DNA from: an uncultured Bacteroidales bacterium
GTDB lineage: Bacteria > Bacteroidota > Bacteroidia > Bacteroidales > F082
Length of the DNA stretch: 64,000 nt
Direction: 5' to 3'
Assembly (NCBI GenBank): GCA_946185535.1
Contig: CAMHJX010000009.1
Span: forward strand, 52,484 to 116,483
Part shown: one piece after another, positions 1 through 7,953 of the stretch
Layout of the letters: each line of letters begins with the position of its first letter
Position numbering within the stretch: position 1 is the stretch's first letter
The notes under the pieces: generated by a model
The model's database searches: none
What the model saw: the letters and a program-made list of their open reading frames with translations, nothing else
Told to the model about the DNA's origin: nothing
Made by a program: the position numbers and the translations under genes

Positions 1-748
1 CCTTCTTGACTTCCTTATCCACCTTCTTATTCAACTCTTTCTCCTTGTTTCTGATCTCCAACTCCTTCTTCACCTCTTGTTGCTTCTTGAGTTCCTTCTC
101 TTTATCAACCTGAGGTTTTTCCTTTTGGGCGTAGGTCTTCTCCTTACCTTGCAGTTTACCATTCTTGTAAGAGGCTTCCTTCTTGAGAGAACCGTCCTCA
201 TAGAACGACTGCTGGAGACCGTTGAACTGGCCGTCCTTATACTCTATGGTCATCTTCTTGACACCGTTCTCATAGAACCAAGTCGTCAGGCCATTGCGGA
301 AGCCATCCTTGTATTGTGCCACCTCAAGGTTGCCACCCTTCTCATAGCAAAGCACCTGCTTGCCGTCCAGGACACCGTTTTTATAAGTGTTCATCTTCGA
401 GAGGCGACCGCCACGGAACCACTCGCTGCATTGTCCTTCGAGCATATCGTTCTTATACTCAGCCTTTTTCGAAATCGAACCCGTCTTGTCGATCTCAATA
501 TAAACGCCGTTTTTCTTACCGTTTTGGTAATTCACAATCTTCTTGGGCAAATAGGTGTTGTTGTTGAAATACTCAATCCAAGTACCTTCTTTCTTTCCAT
601 TCACGACATTACCCTCGATGGTGCATTCACCGGCATTGGTCGTAAACATTCCGTTTTGGGCTTTAGAAACATCCACGCTTTCAATGGTTTGCGCGAACAT
701 AGGCATGGCAAACAAAGCCATTGCAATGATAATCAAAGTTTTACGCAT
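1..748 (-). CDS. MORN-repeat (YwqK-like) secreted protein, C-terminus cut by window edge
   Basis: The frame starts at an ATG at 748 and runs open to the window edge, so the C-terminus is missing. The product begins with a signal peptide (MRKTLIIIAMALFAMPMFAQ) and continues with about six repeats of the MORN/YwqK type, a core like YKNGxxxGxxxxFYENG (for example FYENGVKKMTIEYKDG). The last visible part is a Lys/Glu-rich stretch that is probably a charged helix. YwqK-type proteins are often labelled antitoxins, but that name rests on weak evidence. Here an exported beta-hairpin repeat protein of unknown function is the safer call. A TAnnTTTG promoter box lies 25 bases upstream of the start. Confidence 0.8.
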   Translation of the reverse strand, partial: MRKTLIIIAMALFAMPMFAQTIESVDVSKAQNGMFTTNAGECTIEGNVVNGKKEGTWIEYFNNNTYLPKKIVNYQNGKKNGVYIEIDKTGSISKKAEYKNDMLEGQCSEWFRGGRLSKMNTYKNGVLDGKQVLCYEKGGNLEVAQYKDGFRNGLTTWFYENGVKKMTIEYKDGQFNGLQQSFYEDGSLKKEASYKNGKLQGKEKTYAQKEKPQVDKEKELKKQQEVKKELEIRNKEKELNKKVDKEVKK

Positions 749-773
749 TTCTCTTTTCTTTTTAATGATTGGA

Positions 774-781
774 CAAAATTA
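774..781 (-). promoter_or_regulatory. -7 box of the MORN-repeat gene
   Basis: TAATTTTG on the minus strand fits the Bacteroidetes -7 consensus TAnnTTTG. No clear -33 TTTG is seen at the usual spacing. Confidence 0.5.
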
Positions 782-864
782 TAAAATTCACGGCAAATGG
801 ACGCAATTTTCATGCAAATATTTCAGAATTCGTTTTTTTTTCGGAATTTCGCGTCGTCAATCGC

Positions 865-968
865 CTCTGGCTTCTGGCTTTTGGCCTTTGGCAGCCACAC
901 AAAAAAGGATATGTTTTCTACTTGTCATAAAGCTGCCAATTGCCGGTAGTCAATAGCCAGTAGCCAAA
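865..968. repeat. Imperfect inverted repeat of GGCTnnTGGC units
   Basis: The left arm (TCTGGCTTCTGGCTTTTGGC..GGCAGC) and the reverse complement of the right arm (GGCTACTGGCTATTG..TTGGCAGC) resemble each other with gaps. The arms flank a short A-rich loop between the divergent genes at 748 and 978. It looks like a degenerate intergenic palindromic repeat. Confidence 0.4.
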
Positions 969-977
969 GAAAATCCT

Positions 978-1277
978 ATGAAAAAAATCGAAGTCAAAAA
1001 CTTTAAGCTCTACACCACGGCAGTCATTAGCATTGAGTGGAAACAGGAACTGCTCAACGTCAACCTCGACCTCGCCATGATGCTCAAGATGATGCGTATG
1101 GAAGGCCTCACCGAAGCCGACATCGAGCGTTACAGCAAAAACGGACAGCCTATCCCCTTCAAGAAGGTCACACTCATCCTCTTCCAGGACGACAACAAGC
1201 CCGGGCAATACTATACGGACGAGTCGTTCTGCGAAGACGACGACCCGACGGTGTTTTATGTGGAGATTAAGGAATAG
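978..1277 (+). CDS. Small acidic hypothetical protein (99 aa)
   Basis: I do not recognise the family. The predicted product is 99 residues, has no signal peptide or membrane segment, and is acidic towards the end (SFCEDDDP then FYVEIKE). The alternating hydrophobic pattern (KVTLILFQDD, TVFYVEIKE) suggests a small cytosolic alpha/beta fold. The + frame is chosen over the overlapping minus frame because its composition is normal, whereas the minus frame is His/Phe-rich with no natural N-terminus. It stands alone, divergent from the MORN gene and convergent with the Nfn-type gene. A large imperfect hairpin follows the stop. Confidence 0.6.
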   Translation: MKKIEVKNFKLYTTAVISIEWKQELLNVNLDLAMMLKMMRMEGLTEADIERYSKNGQPIPFKKVTLILFQDDNKPGQYYTDESFCEDDDPTVFYVEIKE

Positions 1278-1283
1278 TTTTAG

Positions 1284-1362
1284 TGACTATGGCTTATGAC
1301 AATGGCCTATGGCTGCCCTCATGTGAAGGCAAGCCATAGGCCATTAGCCATGTGCCATAGTC
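1284..1362. repeat. Intergenic inverted repeat, possible two-way terminator
   Basis: Arms of about 30 bases (ACTATGGCTTATGACAATGG.. and its imperfect complement ending GTGCCATAGT) surround a short GCCCTCATGTGAAGGC loop. It sits between two convergent genes. A related sequence (GGCCATTGTCATAAGCCATG) recurs at 19091-19110, so this is a dispersed element and not only a local terminator. Confidence 0.55.
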
Positions 1363-1365
1363 TAA

Positions 1366-3636
1366 TTAATGCAGGCTCTTAATGTACTCGTCAATGGCTT
1401 TCGCGGCTTTCTTGCCGGCGCCCATGGCGAGGATGACCGTGGCGGCACCACTCACCGCATCGCCACCGGCAAAGATGCCGGGACGTGATGTGGTACCCAC
1501 TTCGTCAGCCACGATGCAACCCTTCTTGTTCAATTCGAGATTACGTGTCGTGCTGCCAATCAACGGGTTCGGCGAGGTACCGAGGGCCATAATGATCATA
1601 TCGACATCGAGGACGAACTCCGAGTCTTTGATTGGGACAGGGCTACGGCGGCCAGAGGCATCTGGCTCACCCAGTTCGCATTTCACGCACTTGAAGCCTT
1701 TCACCCAGCCGTTTTCATCGCCCAGCACCTCAACGGGAGCCGTCAACAAGTCAAAGATGACGCCTTCTTCCTTGGCATGGTGCACCTCCTCCACTCTCGC
1801 AGGCAACTCGGCCTCGGAACGACGGTAGACGATATGCACCTCTGAGCCAAGACGCAAGGCTGTACGCGCAGCGTCCATGGCAACATTGCCACCACCGACC
1901 ACTGCAACTTTCTTACCCACAAAATTCGGGGTCTGATAGCCTTCCTTATAGGCGAAAAGCAGGTTGTTACGGGTCAGAAATTCGTTGGCAGAGACCACAC
2001 CGCAGAGGTTCTCGCCAGGCACATTCATCATCATCGGGAAGCCAGCGCCCGAGCCGACGAAGACAGCCTCAAAGCCTTCGCGTTTCATCAACTCATCGAT
2101 GGTGATAGTGCGACCGACAACCACGTCCTTTTCGAACTTGGCACCCAACTTACGCACGCTTTCCACTTCTTTCTTTACAACAGTTTCCTTTGGCAGACGG
2201 AACGACGGGATACCATACATCAACACGCCACCCAACTCATGCAAAGCCTCGAAGATGGTGACATCGTAACCCATCGACAACAAATCCTTGGCGCAAGTCA
2301 AACCTGAAGGACCGCTACCGATGATGGCCACCTTGTGACCGTTCGGGATGCTCTGGCTGCTGAAATGCAGGTCGTGCTCGATAGCATAGTCGCCGACGAA
2401 GCGCTCCAGCTTGCCGATGGCGATAGGCTCGAATTTCTTTCCCATCACGCAGGCACCTTCGCACTGGGTCTCCTGCGGGCACACACGACCGCAGACGGCA
2501 GGAAGAGCCGAGTCGCAGCTGATGACACCGGCAGCGCCCTCAAAGTCGCCTTGGGCAACACGGGCGATGAAGTCAGGGATATCAACATTGACAGGACAAT
2601 GCTCCACACACTGCGGGCTCTTGCAGTGCAGGCAACGCTGGGCCTCCATGATGGCCATGTCGGCTGAATAACCCAAGCACACCTCGTCGAAATTGTGAGC
2701 GCGAATCTCGGGCTTCTGTTCCGGAACAGGCACACGTTTTTTCTTGTCGAAGGTCTCTTCCGAGATGCCTCCGATATGGCACTTATGGCCTTCCGCCTTC
2801 TCCTCGGCTTGGAGTTGCTTGCGCGTCACCACATTATTATACATGGCCTGACGCTTCATGGCTTCGTCGAAGTCGACGTCACGACCCAGGAACTCGGGAC
2901 CATCGATGCAGGTGAACTTGGTCTTGCCAGCGATACTCACACGGCAAGCACCGCACATACCCGTGCCGTCGACCATAATCGAGTTGAGTGACACCGTGCA
3001 ACGGATGCCCAACTCCTCGCAGGTCTTGGTGGCAAACTTCATCATGATCATAGGACCAATAGCGACAGCCTCGTCATACTGCTTGCCACTGGCAACGAGT
3101 TGGCGCAGCACGTCGGTCACCAAGCCCTTGCGACCCGTGGAGCCGTCGTCGGAAGTGACATACAAGTTACTGACTTCAGCCAATTCCTTTTCGAAGATGA
3201 GCAGGTCCTTGGTACGGGCACCAATGATACAGTCGGCTGTGGCACCATGGTCGTTCAACCACTTCACCTGAGGATAGATTGGTGCAATACCCACACCACC
3301 GCCGATGAAGACGAACGAGCGTTTACGCAGTTCCTCAGCCGTCATCGTGGCAAACTCTGAGGGCTTGCCCAAGGGGCCTACGATGTCAGCGAAGCGGTCG
3401 CCTTCCTTGTATTCAGCCATCTTTTTGGTGGACTCACCGATAGCCTTGAACACGATGGTCACCGTTCCCCTGACGCGATGGTAGTCGCTGATGGTCAACG
3501 GGATACGTTCCGAGTGATCTTCCATCTTGACGATAAGGAACTGACCCGGAAGAGCCGAATGGGCAATACGCGGTGCATAGACGTCCATGAGGTAGGTCTC
3601 GGCCGCGAAGGTTTCTTTGTGTATAATCTCGAACAT
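1366..3636 (-). CDS. NfnAB-type fusion: DHOD-B-like FAD/NAD-binding subunit fused to glutamate-synthase-like small subunit
   Basis: This 756-residue protein joins two enzymes. Residues 1-265 resemble PyrK/NfnA: a ferredoxin-reductase fold with IGGGVGIAPI near 111 and a [2Fe-2S] motif DGTGMCGAC with Cys-228, 231 and 243. Residues 300-756 resemble NfnB/GltD: [4Fe-4S] cysteines at 335, 338, 343 and 347, a second set at 382, 386, 392 and 396, the FAD loop GSGPSG at 440-445, and an NADPH-binding GGGNVAMD. In anaerobes the two-subunit NfnAB is an electron-bifurcating NADH/ferredoxin:NADP+ oxidoreductase. The fused form is common in Bacteroidetes and is usually named after dihydroorotate dehydrogenase B and glutamate synthase. 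No pyrD or gltB lies nearby, so the Nfn role is the better inference. It is a single-gene unit with its own promoter box. Confidence 0.88.
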   Translation of the reverse strand: MFEIIHKETFAAETYLMDVYAPRIAHSALPGQFLIVKMEDHSERIPLTISDYHRVRGTVTIVFKAIGESTKKMAEYKEGDRFADIVGPLGKPSEFATMTAEELRKRSFVFIGGGVGIAPIYPQVKWLNDHGATADCIIGARTKDLLIFEKELAEVSNLYVTSDDGSTGRKGLVTDVLRQLVASGKQYDEAVAIGPMIMMKFATKTCEELGIRCTVSLNSIMVDGTGMCGACRVSIAGKTKFTCIDGPEFLGRDVDFDEAMKRQAMYNNVVTRKQLQAEEKAEGHKCHIGGISEETFDKKKRVPVPEQKPEIRAHNFDEVCLGYSADMAIMEAQRCLHCKSPQCVEHCPVNVDIPDFIARVAQGDFEGAAGVISCDSALPAVCGRVCPQETQCEGACVMGKKFEPIAIGKLERFVGDYAIEHDLHFSSQSIPNGHKVAIIGSGPSGLTCAKDLLSMGYDVTIFEALHELGGVLMYGIPSFRLPKETVVKKEVESVRKLGAKFEKDVVVGRTITIDELMKREGFEAVFVGSGAGFPMMMNVPGENLCGVVSANEFLTRNNLLFAYKEGYQTPNFVGKKVAVVGGGNVAMDAARTALRLGSEVHIVYRRSEAELPARVEEVHHAKEEGVIFDLLTAPVEVLGDENGWVKGFKCVKCELGEPDASGRRSPVPIKDSEFVLDVDMIIMALGTSPNPLIGSTTRNLELNKKGCIVADEVGTTSRPGIFAGGDAVSGAATVILAMGAGKKAAKAIDEYIKSLH

Positions 3637-3680
3637 AATGATATGGAATATGAGTTAGTTTTTGCGAGAAAATTATCTTG

Positions 3681-3688
3681 CAAATATA
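3681..3688 (-). promoter_or_regulatory. -7 box of the NfnAB-type gene
   Basis: TATATTTG on the minus strand, 45 bases before the start codon. No TTTG at ideal -33 spacing. Confidence 0.5.
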
Positions 3689-3751
3689 GTGATTTTATGA
3701 AATCAAAGATTCGACGGAGTCAAATTTCAAAGAAAATCACACAAAATTGCA

Positions 3752-3783
3752 CAAAAAAAGCCCCGAGTTTCCTCGAGGCTCCG
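3752..3783 (-). terminator. Intrinsic terminator of the TPR gene
   Basis: On the minus strand, AGCCTCGAG-GAAA-CTCGGGGCT is followed by seven T residues. The stem has one mismatch. It lies just past the stop of the TPR gene at 3807. Confidence 0.8.
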
Positions 3784-3806
3784 TAAATCCATGGGTAAAA
3801 TCAAGC

Positions 3807-4979
3807 TTATTTGTTTTCCAAGGCCTTGACTTCTTCCATCATGTTCAACTTCACATAGATGGAACGCAACACGTTCTTCACATCATCTGAAGGCTGGGCA
3901 TCGTAGGCTTGCTTCAGATACGGCAGACCCGTACGAAGCAGTTCGTTGCCTTGCTCAATCAGGCTGTTGTACTGATCCTGTTCCTTCTTCGAGAAACCGG
4001 TGATTTCGTTGGCCTGTTCGATGTACTTGTTGGCCATCGTGGTGTAAAGCACGCCGATGTTGTAGGTGGCATCGTAGTAGTCGGGCTTGATGCTGAGGGC
4101 TTGCTCGTAGTACTGACGAGCCTTGTCGGTGTCATAAAGACCTTCATTGGACTCATCACCGTAGATGGTGCCAAGCACGAAGAGCAGCTGAGCGTTATTG
4201 GGGTCGAGCTCAAGAAGTTTGGTAAGGTCTTGCACAGCTTCAGCGCCCTTGCCTTCCTTCAGATAGGCGTTCACCTTTTCAAGAATCAGGTTGGCGTCGC
4301 TGGGATCCTTTTCCAAACCAGCATTGATCATGGCCATGGCTTGTTCGGCATTGCCCAGACCGTTGTAGCAAGCGGCAAGGTGACGGTAAAGATCGGCAGT
4401 TTCCGTTCCATTATTCTTCACCTCGGTGAAATAACCCAGAGCCGTGTTGTAGTCTTCAGCTCTCAAAGCGGAAGTGGCGGCCAAATTCAACATCTCGTTG
4501 GCATCAGCACTACCAAGCGACTTGGCGATGTCGTAAGCCTTCTTGAACATGGGAGCGGCCTCGGCAAACTTACCAGCATTGTAGTCATCGGCACCTTTAG
4601 TATAATAGGTGGTCATGACTGAACCTACACGCTGATAGATTTCCATTTTGTTGTCCTCAAGGAAATCAGGGTTCTTCATGCAGTTCATCAGCGATTCGTA
4701 GACGACTTCCAAAGCATTGGGAGCCTTAGCCATCAGGGCTTCATCACCCGATTGGATAACATTCTGGTAGATGGCGGCACGATACAACCAAGCCTGGGAT
4801 TGGTCGTTGGGCTTCATGCCAAGGAATTGTTCATGATTGACGCATTTGTCAATAGAAGCCATGGCCTTTTCGTATTGGCCATTCTTGTTGTACATGAATG
4901 CATCGGTTCTGTCTTTCTTTTGGGCCATCATCACGTTGGCAGTGAGGGCGATGACCAGCAAAATCATTACTTTTTTCAT
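3807..4979 (-). CDS. Secreted tetratricopeptide-repeat protein (390 aa)
   Basis: An N-terminal signal peptide (MKKVMILLVIALTANVMMAQ) precedes TPR-type helical hairpins along most of the protein. Clear examples are the pairs ADLYRHLAACYNGLGNAEQA and ATYNIGVLYTTMANKYIEQA, with the usual Tyr/Gly/Ala spacing. Such proteins are periplasmic or outer-membrane-associated scaffolds in Bacteroidetes, and the exact partner cannot be told from sequence. The gene is monocistronic: a strong terminator follows it, and a palindromic repeat separates it from gyrA upstream. No catalytic motif is visible. Confidence 0.85.
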   Translation of the reverse strand: MKKVMILLVIALTANVMMAQKKDRTDAFMYNKNGQYEKAMASIDKCVNHEQFLGMKPNDQSQAWLYRAAIYQNVIQSGDEALMAKAPNALEVVYESLMNCMKNPDFLEDNKMEIYQRVGSVMTTYYTKGADDYNAGKFAEAAPMFKKAYDIAKSLGSADANEMLNLAATSALRAEDYNTALGYFTEVKNNGTETADLYRHLAACYNGLGNAEQAMAMINAGLEKDPSDANLILEKVNAYLKEGKGAEAVQDLTKLLELDPNNAQLLFVLGTIYGDESNEGLYDTDKARQYYEQALSIKPDYYDATYNIGVLYTTMANKYIEQANEITGFSKKEQDQYNSLIEQGNELLRTGLPYLKQAYDAQPSDDVKNVLRSIYVKLNMMEEVKALENK

Positions 4980-5060
4980 TTTCTCAATTATTTAAAGTTT
5001 GACAATTTCGTTATGGTTATTCTTTTCTATAGCAATTATTGTTCCAAAGTGGTTTGAATT

Positions 5061-5115
5061 GCCTCCCATGTCATTCCTACGTAGGCATGTGCGTAAGCGG
5101 GAATCTATGGGAGGC
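5061..5115. repeat. Palindromic repeat of the GTCATTCC/GGGAATCTATG family
   Basis: The arms GCCTCCCAT..ATTCC and GGGAATctATGGGAGGC pair around a loop containing TACGTAGGCATG. The GTCATTCC...GGGAATCTATG core resembles dispersed palindromes known from many bacteria and recurs at 19012-19033 and at 34516-34641. It lies between gyrA and the TPR gene and may act as a transcript-end hairpin for gyrA. Confidence 0.55.
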
Positions 5116-5123
5116 TATTCTCA

Positions 5124-7766
5124 TTAGTTATTCTCTTCTTCAGTTTCATTCAGCCCTTCGACTCCTTCGACAGAGTCATTATTTTCGGTCGGCCCTTCGA
5201 CAGGCTCAGGGGCCTCGGTTCCATCAGGGGTCGGTCCTTCGACAGGCTCAGGGGCCTCGGTCTCTTCGGGTTCATCCTCATGCTCCACCTTGGTGACAGC
5301 TGCAATCTCATCGGTGCCGCGAAGGTCGATGAGCTTCACGCCTTGAGTGGCACGACCCATCACACGCAGCTTACTGACAGCCATACGGATGACGATGCCC
5401 GACTTGTTGATAATCATCAGGTCTTCATCATCGGTCACACCCTTGATGGCGATGAGGTCGCCGGTCTTGTCGGTGATGTTCAAGGTCTTCACGCCCTTCG
5501 CGCCACGGTTGGTGATGCGGTAGTCCTCGATGTCGGAACGTTTGCCGAAGCCCTTTTCAGAAACGACCAGAACGGTCTGTTGCGGGTCGTTGATGCACAC
5601 CATGCCGATGACTTCGTCTTCGGGCGAACCTAATGTGATGGCTTTCACACCCGTAGCGGTACGACCCATCGGGCGGACGGTCTGCTCGTTGAAGCGGACG
5701 GCCTTGCCTGAACGCACAGCCATCAGCACCTCGTCGTTGCCACTGGTGAGGCAAGCCTCCAGCAGTTGGTCATCCTCGCGAATGTTGACGGCGATGATGC
5801 CATTTTGGCGGATGTTCTTATAGGCGGCCAAGTTGGTCTTCTTGATGATACCCTTCTTGGTGCAGAGGATGATGTAGTTGTTTTCAAGGTAGTCCTCATC
5901 GCTCATGCTCTTCACGTTGAGGTAAGCCATCACCTTGTTGTCCTTGTCGAGCGGCAACAGGTTTTGGATGGCGCGGCCCTTGCTGTTCTTGCCTTCTTCA
6001 GGAATCTCGAAAGCCCTGAGTTTGTAGCACTTACCTTGCTCGGTGAAGAAGAGCAGATGGTTGTGGTTGGTAGCGGTGAAGATATGTTCAATGAAGTCAG
6101 TGTCGCGGGTGGCGGAGCCTTTCGAGCCCTTGCCGCCACGGCTCTGCACGCGGTATTCGGTCAGCGGGGTGCGCTTGATGTAACCAAGGTGCGAGATTGT
6201 GATGACCACGGCATCGTCGGCGATGATGTCTTCCATGCGGAACTCACCAGCGGCGGGCACAATACTCGTGCGGCGAGCATCGCCATATTTTTCTTTGATG
6301 ACGGTCAGTTCGTCCTTGATGATCTGGAACTGCAATTCCTCATTTTGTAGAATTTCGTGGAAATGCTTGATGCGTTCGTGGATTTCATCCAACTCGTCCA
6401 AAATCTTCTTGATTTCGAGACCAGCCAACTGACCGAGGCGGTAAGCCACGATGGCGCTGGCTTGGGGGTCGTCGAAGCCGAACTTATCCATGATGGCCTG
6501 TTTGGCTTCAGGTGTACCGCCTTTACAGGCACGAATGGTGGCAATGATTTCGTCCACAATGTCGATAGCGCGGGCCAAACCTTCCAAGATATGGGCGCGG
6601 TCTTCGGCTTTCTTCAGCTCGAAGCGCATGCGACGCAGGATGATTTCGTGACGGTGGGCCACAAAATGCTCAATCAGCTGCTTGAGGTTCAAAGTATAAG
6701 GACGGCCGTTGACCAAAGCCACGTTGTTCACATTGAACGAGCTCTGCAACGGAGTCATCATAAACAGTTTGTTCAGCACCACGTCAGGGTTGGCATCGCG
6801 TTTCAGTTCATACACCACGCGGATACCTTTTCTGTCTGACTCATCGCGGATGTCGGCCAGGCCTTCAAGCTTCTTCTCGTTGACGAGGTCGGCGGTCTTC
6901 TTGATCATTTCGGCCTTGTTGACCTGATAAGGTATAGAGGTGGCAATGATGCGCTCATGGCCGTTGTGTTCCTCAAAGTGGGTCTCGCCGCGGAGGACGA
7001 TGCGTCCCCTACCCGTCTCAAACGCCTCGCGCACACCTTCGTAACCATAGATAACGCCTGCAGTCGGGAAATCGGGGGCCTTGATATATTGCATCAGTTC
7101 CTGTGTGGTGATTTCACGGTTGTCGATATAGGCGATGATGCCGTCGACGCATTCACTGAGGTTATGGGGAGCCATATTGGTGGCCATACCCACGGCGATA
7201 CCATTGGTGCCGTTGACCAACAAGGTAGGAATCTGCGTAGGAAGCACGGTAGGCTCCTGCAACGAGTCGTCAAAGTTGTTCTGGAAGTCGACGGTGTCCT
7301 TGTCGAGGTCGTCGAGCATCTCTTCTGCAATCTTCTGGAGGCGTGCCTCAGTGTAACGCATGGCGGCGGGGCTGTCGCCATCGACCGAACCGAAATTACC
7401 TTGGCCATCCACCAAAGGATAGCGCAATGACCACGATTGTGCCATACGCACCATAGCGTCATAGACCGACGAGTCGCCGTGCGGGTGGTACTTACCGAGC
7501 ACCTCACCAACGATACGGGCTGACTTCTTGTAGCCACTGCGTGAGGTGACACCCAGTTCTTTCATGCCATAAAGCACGCGACGATGCACGGGTTTGAGGC
7601 CGTCGCGCACATCGGGCAAGGCACGTGAGATGATGACGGACATCGAATAGTCGATGTAAGCCGACTTCATCTGGTTCTCAAGATTGACTTTGATTATTTT
7701 TTCTCCTGAGAGTTCTTCAGGCATTTCTCCCTGATTTTCAGGATTGTTGATATTGTTATCGTCCAT
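5124..7766 (-). CDS. gyrA: DNA gyrase subunit A
   Basis: This 880-residue protein is the breakage-reunion subunit of gyrase, which introduces negative supercoils. The catalytic tyrosine is Tyr-138 in [10 protein letters not shown]. The quinolone region reads [10 protein letters not shown], so Ser-99 and Asp-103 (equivalent to E. coli Ser-83 and Asp-87) are wild type and no classical resistance change is present. The C-terminal domain carries the GyrA box QSRGGKG, which separates gyrase from topoisomerase IV. The last 60 residues are an unusual acidic tail with the unit [10 protein letters not shown] twice, encoded by copies of the CTTCGACAGGCTCAGG repeat. A TATCTTTG -7 box lies upstream. Confidence 0.97.
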   Translation of the reverse strand: MDDNNINNPENQGEMPEELSGEKIIKVNLENQMKSAYIDYSMSVIISRALPDVRDGLKPVHRRVLYGMKELGVTSRSGYKKSARIVGEVLGKYHPHGDSSVYDAMVRMAQSWSLRYPLVDGQGNFGSVDGDSPAAMRYTEARLQKIAEEMLDDLDKDTVDFQNNFDDSLQEPTVLPTQIPTLLVNGTNGIAVGMATNMAPHNLSECVDGIIAYIDNREITTQELMQYIKAPDFPTAGVIYGYEGVREAFETGRGRIVLRGETHFEEHNGHERIIATSIPYQVNKAEMIKKTADLVNEKKLEGLADIRDESDRKGIRVVYELKRDANPDVVLNKLFMMTPLQSSFNVNNVALVNGRPYTLNLKQLIEHFVAHRHEIILRRMRFELKKAEDRAHILEGLARAIDIVDEIIATIRACKGGTPEAKQAIMDKFGFDDPQASAIVAYRLGQLAGLEIKKILDELDEIHERIKHFHEILQNEELQFQIIKDELTVIKEKYGDARRTSIVPAAGEFRMEDIIADDAVVITISHLGYIKRTPLTEYRVQSRGGKGSKGSATRDTDFIEHIFTATNHNHLLFFTEQGKCYKLRAFEIPEEGKNSKGRAIQNLLPLDKDNKVMAYLNVKSMSDEDYLENNYIILCTKKGIIKKTNLAAYKNIRQNGIIAVNIREDDQLLEACLTSGNDEVLMAVRSGKAVRFNEQTVRPMGRTATGVKAITLGSPEDEVIGMVCINDPQQTVLVVSEKGFGKRSDIEDYRITNRGAKGVKTLNITDKTGDLIAIKGVTDDEDLMIINKSGIVIRMAVSKLRVMGRATQGVKLIDLRGTDEIAAVTKVEHEDEPEETEAPEPVEGPTPDGTEAPEPVEGPTENNDSVEGVEGLNETEEENN
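5191..5256. repeat. Two copies of the CTTCGACAGGCTCAGG repeat inside gyrA
   Basis: CCTTCGACAGGCTCAGGGGC occurs at 5194-5213 and again at 5237-5256. Both are in the same orientation and in frame with gyrA, giving PEPVEG peptides. A degraded piece (CCTTCGACAGAG) lies just before them. Confidence 0.8.
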
Positions 7767-7803
7767 TTTAGGGTTCTAATTTTCTCTTTTATAAATAGGG
7801 GTG

Positions 7804-7811
7804 CAAAGATA
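7804..7811 (-). promoter_or_regulatory. -7 box of gyrA
   Basis: TATCTTTG on the minus strand, with a TTTTG 22 bases upstream that may serve as a loose -33 element. Confidence 0.55.
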
Positions 7812-7870
7812 GGGATTTTTTGGATAGGTTTGACAAAACCATGGGAAAAACTCACATGAAGGTTTCCCAT

Positions 7871-7919
7871 AAAAACAAAAAAGCACCACAAAGTCGACAT
7901 TACTATCGGCTTTGTGGTG
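7871..7919 (-). terminator. Intrinsic terminator of the LRR protein gene
   Basis: A perfect 10-base stem (CACCACAAAG / CTTTGTGGTG) with a 16-base loop is followed on the minus strand by a T-rich run. It lies 35 bases past the stop at 7954. Confidence 0.8.
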
Positions 7920-7953
7920 TTGTAGAGGAGCTATCATTACGTCTCCACAAGGT

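Noticed and set aside
77-784. Open + frame of 235 codons, Leu/Phe-rich
   Set aside because: It is the antisense shadow of the MORN-repeat gene on the minus strand, which has a signal peptide, repeats and a promoter; this frame has no family likeness.
918-1208. Open minus frame of 96 codons
   Set aside because: His/Phe-rich shadow of the 99-residue + gene, with no upstream promoter box and a start inside the opposite gene.
7430-7500. Quinolone-resistance substitution in gyrA
   Set aside because: Ser-99 and Asp-103 are the wild-type residues.
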